Assembly: GCF_000969605.1 (NCBI RefSeq)
Contig: NZ_JZUE01000002.1
Coordinates: 124,001 to 188,000 of the forward strand
DNA length: 64,000 nucleotides
Source: Aquincola tertiaricarbonis
GTDB lineage: Bacteria; Pseudomonadota; Gammaproteobacteria; Burkholderiales; Burkholderiaceae_C
Direction: 5' to 3'
The notes under the pieces were generated by a model. The model saw only the letters and a program-made list of their open reading frames with translations. It made no database searches and was not told where the DNA came from. Positions 52,091-59,798 of this stretch are shown in pieces. Within the stretch, counting starts at the first letter, position 1. Every line of letters begins with the position of its first letter. The position numbers and the translations under genes were made by a program.

Positions 52091-53026
52091 ATGCGCGGAG
52101 CCGACTATGCCGAGCTGAAGGCCTTCGTGGCGGTGGTGGAGCGCTCCAGCTTCGCCCGCGCAGCCGAGCACCTGTGCCTGTCGCCTTCGGCGCTGAGCCA
52201 GACCATCCGCCAGCTGGAAGCGCGGCTGGGCCTGCGGCTGCTGAACCGCACCACCCGCAGCGTGGCCCCCACCGAAGCCGGCGCCCGCCTGCACCAGCGC
52301 ATCGCGCCGCTGATGGAGGAGATGGCACGCGCCGTGGCCGAGACGAGTGCCGCCGCCGGCCAGGCGCAGGGCACGCTGCGCATCAACACCCTGGGCATCG
52401 CGGCGCGGCAGCTCATCGCGCCACGGCTGGCGCGGTTCCGGCAGTCGCACCCGGGCGTGGTGCTGGACATCGTGGTGGACGACCAGCTCACCGACATCGT
52501 GGCAGGCCGCTTCGATGCCGGCATCCGCGTGGGCGCACGGCTGGAGCAGGACATGCTGGCGGTGCGCCTGACGCCCGACCTGCCCATGGCGGTCGTCGCC
52601 TCGCCGGACTACCTGGCCCGGCACGGCACGCCGCAGCTGCCGGCCGACCTGCCGGCCCATGCCTGCATCACCTGGCGGCTGCAGGACGACGGCCGGCGCT
52701 ACCGCTGGGAGTTCGCGAAGCGCGGCAAGCGGCTGGAGGTGGCGGTGGACGGCCCGCTGGTCACCAACGACGCGGCCCTGGGCCTGGCCGCCGCGCTGCA
52801 GGGCCTGGGCCTGCTCTATGCCTTCGAGCGCGCGCAGGTCGACGAGGCGCTGGCCGACGGGCGACTGGTGCAGGTGCTGGCGGACTGGTCCATCACCCGT
52901 CCCGGCCTGTACCTGTACTACGCCAACCGCCGCCATCCGCAGCCGGCGCTGTCGGCCTTCATCGACTGCTTGCTGGACCGCGACCTGCCGGCCCGCGGCA
53001 GCGGGACGCGGCAGCCCAGGCCGTGA
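52091..53026 (+). CDS. LysR-family transcriptional regulator
   Basis: 311 residues. Helix-turn-helix: LKAFVAVVERSSFARAAEHL, then SPSALSQTIRQLEARLGLRLL. The effector domain contains ASPDYLARHGTPQLPADLPA. It is divergent from the SDR gene, which is its most likely target. It converges on the SnoaL-like gene with stops only 3 bp apart. Confidence 0.92.
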   Translation: MRGADYAELKAFVAVVERSSFARAAEHLCLSPSALSQTIRQLEARLGLRLLNRTTRSVAPTEAGARLHQRIAPLMEEMARAVAETSAAAGQAQGTLRINTLGIAARQLIAPRLARFRQSHPGVVLDIVVDDQLTDIVAGRFDAGIRVGARLEQDMLAVRLTPDLPMAVVASPDYLARHGTPQLPADLPAHACITWRLQDDGRRYRWEFAKRGKRLEVAVDGPLVTNDAALGLAAALQGLGLLYAFERAQVDEALADGRLVQVLADWSITRPGLYLYYANRRHPQPALSAFIDCLLDRDLPARGSGTRQPRP

Positions 53027-53029
53027 TGC

Positions 53030-53362
53030 TCAGGCCGTGATCTCCAGCGCGGCCACCCGCCCGTCGGCCAGGCGGAACCGGTAGCGCAGGTCCACCGGGC
53101 TGCCGGGGAAGGTGCCGGTCACGCGCGCCAGCACCATCTGCTCCCCCGCCGCTGCGGTCAGCGACAGCGGCCGCACCTCGTAGCGGTAGGCGCTGGAGGC
53201 GGCCTGCTTCCAGGCGCGGATGGCCTCGCGGCCCTGGTAAGTGCGGCCTTCGTCGCGCACGACCGCCTGCGGCGTGAAGCAGGCGGCCACGGCTTCCGGG
53301 CCGCGGCGGTCGGCCTCGAAGTAGTCGGCGATCGGGGCAGGCAGGGTGGGATCGGTGGTCAT
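53030..53362 (-). CDS. SnoaL/NTF2-like small protein
   Basis: 110 residues from the ATG with GAGG upstream. The pattern IADYFEADRRGPEAVAACFT followed by VVRDEGRTYQGREAIRAWK is that of SnoaL-like NTF2-fold proteins with a conical pocket. Some are cyclases, isomerases or dehydratases and many have no known reaction. It converges on the LysR gene and lies 3' of the LysR-effector gene on the same strand. Confidence 0.85.
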   Translation of the reverse strand: MTTDPTLPAPIADYFEADRRGPEAVAACFTPQAVVRDEGRTYQGREAIRAWKQAASSAYRYEVRPLSLTAAAGEQMVLARVTGTFPGSPVDLRYRFRLADGRVAALEITA

Positions 53363-53478
53363 GCGTGAAGCCTCGCAAGAATGGAGTGGGGTCGGGCTGC
53401 AGCATGCAGCGGCCCTCCGGCGGCGTGAATCCGCCAGGAACCGCATGGGTCATGCAGCCTGGCCACACAGTGGCGCGC

Positions 53479-53515
53479 CATCCGGCCCATCCGGCATCCG
53501 GCATCAGGCATCAGG
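53479..53515. repeat. short tandem 7-mer array CATCMGG
   Basis: Three CATCCGG and two CATCAGG copies, with one 2-bp interruption after the first. It runs over the stop codon of the LysR-effector gene at 53511. Such arrays can arise by slippage; no function is evident. Confidence 0.6.
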
Positions 53516-54272
53516 CAGCTGCCTGCGCCGAAGGCCGCCCGTGGTCGGACCGGGTGGCCCGCTCGACGGCGGCGAGCCAGGGATCGTCTTCCCGGCCACC
53601 GAAGGTGCCGTGCAGGAAGTCCAGCATCGCCTGCGTGGCCGCCGGCAGCACCGGGCCCGCCGGCCTGCACAGCCAGAGGCTGGCGGTGTGCAGGTGCCAG
53701 CGCGGCAGCACCCGCTCCAGCACGTTCTCCAGCAGGGCGTCTTCCACGACGAAGGACGGCAGGCCGCAGATGCCCAGGCCGGACAGCGCACTTGCATAGA
53801 CAAGATCGAGGTCGATCGTGCTGATGCAGGCGCGCGCCTCGGGCTGCACCAGCACCGGCGGCGCCGCGCGCGGGACGGCGCCTTCACCCGCCGGCCACAG
53901 CAGCAGCGCACCGGCGGCAGGCCCGGCGCCGCGGGGGGCGGCCACGGGCGGGCGCAGCAGCTTGTGCTGCGACAGCTCGGCCGGATGCCGCGGCCGCCCG
54001 TGGCGGTCGAGGTAGTCCGGCGAGGCGCAGAGCACGGCCTCGGTGCGCGCCAGTCGTCGCGCCTGCAGCTGTGCGCCGCGCGGCGGCTGCCGCATCTGGA
54101 TCGTCAGGTCCTGCGCCTGCGCGCCCGCCAGCCGCCTGTTGCGGGTGCAGAGTTCGACGCTGACCTGCGGGAACAAGGCCTGGAAGACCGGCATGTGCTT
54201 GGCCAGCTGGTGCACGGCGAAGGCCGCCGGCGCACGCAGCCGCAGCACGGCCTCGTTGAGCGGGTGGTCCAT
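53511..54272 (-). CDS. LysR-type effector-binding domain without helix-turn-helix
   Basis: 253 residues that begin where the LysR effector domain begins (AVLRLRAPAAFAVHQLAKH; later LCASPDYLDRHGRPRHPAEL). The DNA-binding and linker helices are absent. Upstream on the same strand is the LuxR-type gene, 19 bp away, so no N-terminal half is hidden in the gap. At 24817-26439 the same order exists with a full-length LysR. It is either a degraded LysR or a stand-alone ligand-binding partner of the LuxR-type protein. The catalytic or ligand role is unknown. Confidence 0.8.
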   Translation of the reverse strand: MDHPLNEAVLRLRAPAAFAVHQLAKHMPVFQALFPQVSVELCTRNRRLAGAQAQDLTIQMRQPPRGAQLQARRLARTEAVLCASPDYLDRHGRPRHPAELSQHKLLRPPVAAPRGAGPAAGALLLWPAGEGAVPRAAPPVLVQPEARACISTIDLDLVYASALSGLGICGLPSFVVEDALLENVLERVLPRWHLHTASLWLCRPAGPVLPAATQAMLDFLHGTFGGREDDPWLAAVERATRSDHGRPSAQAAA

Positions 54273-54291
54273 GGGCCAGCCCCTTTGCGCC

Positions 54292-54891
54292 TCAGGCGAA
54301 CCGGTGGCCGGCGAGCAGGCCGCGCTGCACGGCCTTGCTCACGACCTGCGTGCGGTTGCGGGCGTTCATCTTGTCCATCATGGCGCTGACATGGGCCTTC
54401 ACCGTGGCCACCGAGATGCCCAGCTGTCGCGCGATGGCCTTGTTGCACTGGCCCGCGCCGAGCCCGCCCAGCACCTCGTGCTCGCGCGGCGTCAGCGGCG
54501 TGTGAGCCAGGCTTTCGGCGATGCGGTCCGCCACCACCGGGCTCAGGTAGCGCTGGCCGGCGCCCAGGGCCCGCACCCCGCGCACGATGTCGTCCTGCAC
54601 CGCGTCGGCCAGCAGGTAGCCCTGCACGCCCATCGACAGGGCCTGGCGCACCTCCTGCTCGCCGTGGCGCGTGGTGAAGACCAGGATGCGCGGCGCCGGC
54701 CCGCCGCTGCCGCGGGCCGCCGCGGCATGCTCGAGCGCCTTGTCGTAGTCGCACACGAGCACTTCACCGGCACCGTCGCAGACGGTCAGGCCGGGCTGGG
54801 CACTCAGCAGGGCGCGCAGGCCGCAGGCGACGATGTCGTCCTTGTGCTCGATGCCCACGGGCAGGCTGTGGATGCGGGAGACGGGATGCAT
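54292..54891 (-). CDS. LuxR-type response regulator with degenerate receiver
   Basis: 199 residues from the ATG with GGAG 6 bp upstream. The receiver-like half keeps Asp in VLVCDYDKAL but lacks the conserved Lys (YLLADAVQ). The LuxR domain is intact (LTPREHEVLGGLGAGQCNKA; ISVATVKAHVSAMMDKMNAR). The winged-helix ATPase gene ends 89 bp upstream on the same strand, and the LysR-effector gene starts 19 bp downstream, so the three form an apparent operon. It is a paralogue of the genes at 13320 and 24817. Confidence 0.88.
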   Translation of the reverse strand: MHPVSRIHSLPVGIEHKDDIVACGLRALLSAQPGLTVCDGAGEVLVCDYDKALEHAAAARGSGGPAPRILVFTTRHGEQEVRQALSMGVQGYLLADAVQDDIVRGVRALGAGQRYLSPVVADRIAESLAHTPLTPREHEVLGGLGAGQCNKAIARQLGISVATVKAHVSAMMDKMNARNRTQVVSKAVQRGLLAGHRFA

Positions 54892-54980
54892 GACAACTCC
54901 TTGGCTGGCCGGCGGCGTCCTTCGCCGCGGCATGGCTGGCATGGTGTCCCGCGGCGGCCGCACAGGCCAGTTATGGCTTG

Positions 54981-57917
54981 TCAAACGATGTCATGCCGCA
55001 GCAGCGCCTGCGCCTGCAGCAGGTCCGGCGTGTCGTGCCCTTCCTCGAACCGGTCCAGCACCGGCTGCAGCGCATCCCGGGCCTGGCGGGCCTGGCCCTG
55101 CGCCATCAGCAGGCTGGCCAGGCTGGTGCTGCAGCGCAGCTCCCAGGCCAGGGCCTGCTGCGCCCGCGCCACCTGCAGCGCCTGGCCGAACAGCGCCAGG
55201 GCCGCGTCGCCGGCCTGGGCGCGCAGCTGCGCCTCGCCCGCCAGGCGCAGCAGCTCGGCGGTACACCAGCCGGCGGCGCCGGCTTCGGCACGGGCGATGA
55301 GCGGCGCATCGAGGAAGCGCGGGTCGACGGTGCACAAGGCCTCGCGCACCGTGAGGCCCAGCCCGCTGGCCAGCGCCGGGGCTGGCGCCCGGGCATCGTC
55401 CTGCAGCGCGATCAGCTGCTGGTAGCCATCGCCGAAGGCCTTCCAGAAGCGCAGGGAGCGCACGCCCGCCTGCTCGTTCAACAGGCCGACCCATTCACGG
55501 GCCCGGCGACGGTCGCCGCACCAGAAGGCCACCGGCGCGGCACCGATGGCCACGGCGTACGACAGCGACAACGCATCGTCGATGGCCAGCGCTTCCTGCA
55601 CCGCCTCTTCCGCGCGGGCCAGGGCCTGCTGCGCAAAGCCCTGCAGCCACAGCGTGCGGGCCAGCACCGTCAGGCCGGCGACCCGCGGGGCAAATTGGCT
55701 CTGGCAGCGGGACACTGCCCGGCTGCGCGCCGGCGCGCGCTGCAGCACCCGTTGCGCGAACTCGCGCGCCAGCGGCTGGTCGCCCTGGAAATGGGTGCCC
55801 AGCGCCATCATCCGCTCATGGGTCAGGCGCACGGCCGCATCGTCGTCGTGGGCCACGATGTCGCCGAACTGCTCGGCCAGGCGGCGTGAGCCGGCATAGT
55901 CGCCTTCGGCATTGCACACCAGCCACAGCCCCCAGCGGCAGCGCAGGCGGAAGGCGGTGGCCTGCAGCCGTTCGGCGATGGCCAGGCCGCGGCGGAAGGC
56001 GGCGGTCATCGCCTCGCCGCCGCCGCGGGTGTGCCACAGCGCATGGCCCAGCGCCTCGCAGATGCGCATCTCGGCCTGCGCATCGGCTTCCCCCGGCGCC
56101 ATGCCGTCGATGGCGGCCAGCGCGGTGTCGGCCAGGCCGCGGAACTCCGTCAGCATAGACAGGCTGAACCACACCGGGGCCGATCCCGCCACCAGGGCCA
56201 CGCCCAGGGCGCGGGTGCCCTCGCCGGCAAAAGCCCACTGCACGGCCTGCCGCAGGTCGTCGATGCAGCAGTCCGCCGCGGCCACGCCCGGCACGCCGAG
56301 GTGGACGGCGTCCTCGGGCAGGCCGGATTGCAGCTGCTGCAGCAGGTGGCGCGCATGGCGCAGCGCGACCTCCTGCTGCGCGTCGCTGCGGGCCAGGCGC
56401 TCGGCCGCGTATTCCCGGGTGGTCTCCAGCAGGCGGTAGGCCATCGACTCGCCCAGGTGCTCGCCCACCACCATCGACTTGCTCATCAAGCCGGCCAGGC
56501 AGGCGTCCAGCAACTCCGGCGCCTGGCCGAACACCGCCGCCGCACCGGCATGGCTGAACACGCCGCGGAACACCGACAGCCGCGCCAGCAGGTCCTGCTC
56601 CTCGGGCGGCAGCAGCGCATGGCTCCAGTCCAGCGTGGCCCGCAGCGTCTGGTGGCGTGGCGATGCGGTGCGGCGGCCGCGGCCGATCATCACCAGGCGG
56701 CTGCCCAGCCGGCTGCCCAGGCGGTCCACCAGGCCGCGCAGGCCCACCGCCTCGATGGCGCCCGCCGCCAGCTCGATGGCCAGCGGGATGCCGTCCAGGC
56801 GCCGGCAGATGCTGCACACCAGCGGCACCTCGTCGTCGCCGATGGGGATGCCGCCGGCCGCCGCGGCGGCGCGCTCGACGAAGAGCTGCACCGCCGGAAA
56901 GCGCATCGCCTCCGCCAGGCTGCCCTGCAGCGCCGGCGGCGGCGCGGGCAGCGATTCCAGTCGCTGCACCCATTCGCCCTGGATGCGCAGTGGCTCGCGG
57001 CTGGTGGCCAGCAGGCGCACCGTGCTGGAGCGGCACAGCAGCTGCTCGGCCACCGTGGCCACGCCGTCGATCACATGCTCGCAGTTGTCCAGCACGATCA
57101 GCAGCCGGCGGTCGCCCTGCAGGTGCTGGGCGATGGCCGCCAGCGGATCGAGATCGGGCATCACCACGCCGAGCGCCGAGGCGATGGCCATCGGCACCCG
57201 GTCGGCATGCGACAACGCGGCCAGCTCGACCAGCACCGCCTCGTACTGCTCCGCCTGGGCGAACTGGCGGGCCACCGGCAACGCCATGCTGGTCTTGCCG
57301 ATGCCGCCGGTACCGATCAGCGTGACGCAGCGGCGCTGGTGCAGCGCCTGCACCAGCTGGGCGGATTCGCGTTCACGGCCCACCAGCCCGGTAAGCAGCG
57401 GCAGCCGCCCCGCGAACCGCTCGCGCGCGGCACCGGCTACCAGCGCACGGGCGGGCGGCACGGACGGCACCGCCGACACCGAGGGTGCGGCGGCTGCCGC
57501 GGGCGACGGCGGCACGGCACACACCAGCGGCGCCACGAAGCAATAGCCGCGCATCGGCACGTTGGCGATCAGGCGCCGCTCGCCCACGCCATCGCCCAGC
57601 GCCTTGCGCAGGTTGGCGATGTGCACCCGCACGCTGCCCTCTTCCACCACCCGGCCGGGCCAGGCCGCGGCCAGCAGCTCCCGGTTGGACACCACCTCCC
57701 CCGCGCGGCTGCACAGCACCACCAGCAGATCGAACGCGCGACTGCCGATGCGCAGCAGCTGCCCGCGCTGGAGCAGCGTGCGCTGCGCCGGATGCAGTTC
57801 GAACTCGTCGAAGCGGAAGACCTCGGTCTGGGCCGCAGCAGCGGCCGGCCGCGGGCTGGCCGCCTGCGCGCCTTCGGCGATGGCCGCGTCCCACGCACCC
57901 AGGTTCACGCCTTCCAT
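54981..57917 (-). CDS. winged-helix / NB-ARC-type ATPase transcriptional regulator
   Basis: 978 residues from the ATG with AGGAGG 7 bp upstream; an in-frame TTG 18 bp earlier is less likely. Winged helix at about 30-145 (FRFDEFELHPAQRTLLQRGQ; GSVRVHIANLRKALGDG; NVPMRGYCFVAPLV). Walker A GTGGIGKT near 205, Walker B LLIVLDNCEHV, sensor LATSREPL and GIPLAIELAAG. C-terminal helical repeats fill the last ~500 residues. It is a paralogue of the genes at 26463 and 30402. It is divergent from the MarR gene across an A+T-rich gap with palindromes, and lacks the CCAAGG dyad of its paralogues. Confidence 0.9.
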   Translation of the reverse strand: MEGVNLGAWDAAIAEGAQAASPRPAAAAAQTEVFRFDEFELHPAQRTLLQRGQLLRIGSRAFDLLVVLCSRAGEVVSNRELLAAAWPGRVVEEGSVRVHIANLRKALGDGVGERRLIANVPMRGYCFVAPLVCAVPPSPAAAAAPSVSAVPSVPPARALVAGAARERFAGRLPLLTGLVGRERESAQLVQALHQRRCVTLIGTGGIGKTSMALPVARQFAQAEQYEAVLVELAALSHADRVPMAIASALGVVMPDLDPLAAIAQHLQGDRRLLIVLDNCEHVIDGVATVAEQLLCRSSTVRLLATSREPLRIQGEWVQRLESLPAPPPALQGSLAEAMRFPAVQLFVERAAAAAGGIPIGDDEVPLVCSICRRLDGIPLAIELAAGAIEAVGLRGLVDRLGSRLGSRLVMIGRGRRTASPRHQTLRATLDWSHALLPPEEQDLLARLSVFRGVFSHAGAAAVFGQAPELLDACLAGLMSKSMVVGEHLGESMAYRLLETTREYAAERLARSDAQQEVALRHARHLLQQLQSGLPEDAVHLGVPGVAAADCCIDDLRQAVQWAFAGEGTRALGVALVAGSAPVWFSLSMLTEFRGLADTALAAIDGMAPGEADAQAEMRICEALGHALWHTRGGGEAMTAAFRRGLAIAERLQATAFRLRCRWGLWLVCNAEGDYAGSRRLAEQFGDIVAHDDDAAVRLTHERMMALGTHFQGDQPLAREFAQRVLQRAPARSRAVSRCQSQFAPRVAGLTVLARTLWLQGFAQQALARAEEAVQEALAIDDALSLSYAVAIGAAPVAFWCGDRRRAREWVGLLNEQAGVRSLRFWKAFGDGYQQLIALQDDARAPAPALASGLGLTVREALCTVDPRFLDAPLIARAEAGAAGWCTAELLRLAGEAQLRAQAGDAALALFGQALQVARAQQALAWELRCSTSLASLLMAQGQARQARDALQPVLDRFEEGHDTPDLLQAQALLRHDIV

Positions 57918-57946
57918 CGCCAGCCTCCTGTTCAAGCATCACGAGC

Positions 57947-57961
57947 TTCAAGTATCTTGAA
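57947..57961. promoter_or_regulatory. palindrome TTCAAG-TAT-CTTGAA, candidate MarR operator
   Basis: A perfect 15-bp palindrome, with a second TTCAAG half-site at 57989-57994 and CATG-GTA-CATG at 57965-57975. The gap between the divergent winged-helix ATPase and MarR genes is the most A+T-rich spot of the window. The size and symmetry fit MarR-type operators. Confidence 0.55.
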
Positions 57962-58018
57962 AGTCATGGTACATGAAAGAGCATCTTCTTCAAGTTAAAG
58001 ATACGTTACACTGCAGCG

Positions 58019-58684
58019 ATGCCGCCCAAAGCCAAGCCGTCCACGGATGTCGCGACGCTGTTGACCGCCTACGCCGATGCCCTCGATCCGCAGCACGACC
58101 CTGCCCACCAAAGCCCGATCTGGGGCAATGCGGACGTGCTCGTGACGCAGTGGCGCGAGGTGCTGGGCGCGCAGGGCTCGGAGGCACTGCTGATGGGCAT
58201 CCGCATCCGCCGCATCGGCATGCTGCTGGACAAGATCATCATCGCCGAGTGCGACCAGGCGGACGTCAAGCACCACGAGTTCATCCTGCTGATGGCGCTG
58301 CGGCGCATCGGCGAGCCGTATGCGCTCCGGCCCACCGACATCCTCAGGATGCACAGCGTGACCTCGGGCACCGCCACCTACCGCCTGGACCAGCTGTCCA
58401 AGCGCAACCTGGTCGAACGCATCCCCGATCCCCACGACCGGCGCAGCTTCCTCATCGGGCTGACGCCCCACGGCAAGGACGTGGTCGACGGCATCCTGGG
58501 CCGCATGCGGGTGGCCTTCGACGCGCAGCTGGCGCGTTTCCGGCAGGTGCCGGGCGGGTTCTCGGTGCTGGAAGCCGGGCTGCGCCTGTTCGAGGACTGC
58601 ATCCTCGACGCACCCGCACCCGCACCTGCGCCCGCACCCGCACCTGCGCCCGCACCCGCCGCGGCCGGCCGCAAGCGGCGCTAG
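58019..58684 (+). CDS. MarR-family regulator with Ala-Pro repeat tail
   Basis: 221 residues. The winged helix is recognisable (ILRMHSVTSGTATYRLDQLS, then RNLVERIPDPHDRRSFLIGLT), with dimer helices on both sides. The C-terminus is an (AP)n run ending AAAGRKRR, encoded by an 18-bp repeat, which is not part of the MarR fold. MarR proteins repress efflux or stress genes and are released by small aromatics or oxidants. A palindrome upstream is the likely autoregulatory site, shared with the divergent ATPase gene. Confidence 0.9.
   Translation: MPPKAKPSTDVATLLTAYADALDPQHDPAHQSPIWGNADVLVTQWREVLGAQGSEALLMGIRIRRIGMLLDKIIIAECDQADVKHHEFILLMALRRIGEPYALRPTDILRMHSVTSGTATYRLDQLSKRNLVERIPDPHDRRSFLIGLTPHGKDVVDGILGRMRVAFDAQLARFRQVPGGFSVLEAGLRLFEDCILDAPAPAPAPAPAPAPAPAAAGRKRR
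58611..58664 (+). repeat. in-frame 18-bp tandem repeat coding for Ala-Pro
   Basis: CACCCGCACCTGCGCCCG occurs twice in tandem with partial units on both sides, encoding the (AP)n tail of the MarR protein. The length is a multiple of three and could vary between strains. Confidence 0.6.
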
Positions 58685-59003
58685 CCGCCTGCGCGGCCCG
58701 CCCGGTCAGGCCGCCAGCGGCTGGTGCCGACGCGATGCATCGGCGAGCTGCAGCGACAGCGGCGGGCAGCGCGTCCATGAGCACGCCCGCCCGGCTTCAA
58801 CGCAGGCCACCAGGTCGACCGGCGTCGGCGGCGCGCGATAAGCGCCTCCGGCGCCGTCAGCCGAAAGTCGAATGCCCACCCCGGGCTTCGGGCGCAACGC
58901 CCGCCTCGACGACGGCCCCATGTGCCGTTCCAGGGGCGGCAGGACAGTAGCGGCACAGGCTCAGTCCTGCTCATCGTCCTCCCAACCCCTGAAAGGAATC
59001 CCC
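58685..59003. other. 319-bp gap without a convincing gene
   Basis: No open frame here has family features or a ribosome site. The end holds the leader of the downstream hydrolase gene with GAAAGGAA 7 bp before its ATG. No terminator, tRNA or operator was recognised. Confidence 0.5.
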
Positions 59004-59783
59004 ATGAAGTCGATCTTCAAGCCCTCCGCCTTCCTGTTCGCGCTGGGCATGGCCTCGATGGCCATCGTCGCCCCTTCGCAGGCGGCCACCGACAGCCGCC
59101 AGCCCACCGTGGTGCTGGTGCATGGCGCCTTCGACGGCGGCTCCGGCTGGAACGAGGTGGTGCCATCGCTGATGGCCCGGGGCCTGAAGGTGGTCTCGGT
59201 GCAGAACCCGCTGAGCTCGCTGGCGGACGACGTGGCCGCCACGCGCCGCGTGCTGGACGTGCAGACCGGCCCGGTGGTGCTGGTGGGCCACTCCTGGGGC
59301 GGCATGGTGATCACCGAGATCGGCAACCATCCGCGCGTGAATGCGCTGGTGTACGTGGCCGCCTTCGCGCCCGCCGTCGGCCAGTCGATCAACGACATGA
59401 CCAAGGACTATCCCAAGGCCAGCGGGCTGGAGCATGTGGTGGTCGACAAGGAAGGCTTCGTCACCATGTCGTTCGAAGGCATCTCCCAGCACTTCGCGCA
59501 GGACGTGCCACCGGCCAAGCAGCGGCTGATGAACGCGGTGCAGGGTCCGATCCGCGCCGCCAACTTCGACGAGAAGGTCACCGTGGCGGCCTGGTCCACC
59601 CGGCCGTCGTGGTTCATCGTGGCCGACCAGGACAGGATGATCCAGCCGGCCCTGCAGCTGGACAACGCGCGCAAGGTGGGCTCCACCATCGTGCGCGTGC
59701 CGGCCAGCCATGTGCCGCAGCTGTCCCATCCCAAGGAGGTGACCCAGGCCATCCTGCAGGCCGTGCAGGCCGCGCAGCACTGA
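59004..59783 (+). CDS. exported alpha/beta hydrolase
   Basis: 259 residues. A signal peptide is present (MKSIFKPSAFLFALGMASMA, cut likely after QAA near residue 30). The fold motifs are clear: VVLVHGAFDGGSGW, nucleophile Ser in LVGHSWGGMV, Asp in IVADQDRMIQP and His in PASHVPQLSHP. Family members include esterases and plant-type methyl-esterase-like enzymes (two helices in the lid). GAAAGGAA precedes the ATG. The GMC oxidoreductase gene follows after 15 bp, so the two are likely cotranscribed. Confidence 0.92.
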   Translation: MKSIFKPSAFLFALGMASMAIVAPSQAATDSRQPTVVLVHGAFDGGSGWNEVVPSLMARGLKVVSVQNPLSSLADDVAATRRVLDVQTGPVVLVGHSWGGMVITEIGNHPRVNALVYVAAFAPAVGQSINDMTKDYPKASGLEHVVVDKEGFVTMSFEGISQHFAQDVPPAKQRLMNAVQGPIRAANFDEKVTVAAWSTRPSWFIVADQDRMIQPALQLDNARKVGSTIVRVPASHVPQLSHPKEVTQAILQAVQAAQH

Positions 59784-59798
59784 GGCGGTGGTGCAGCG

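Noticed and set aside
58681-58974. A possible 97-codon minus-strand gene in the 319-bp gap
   Set aside because: No ribosome site, Arg-rich composition and no recognisable motif; treated as non-coding.
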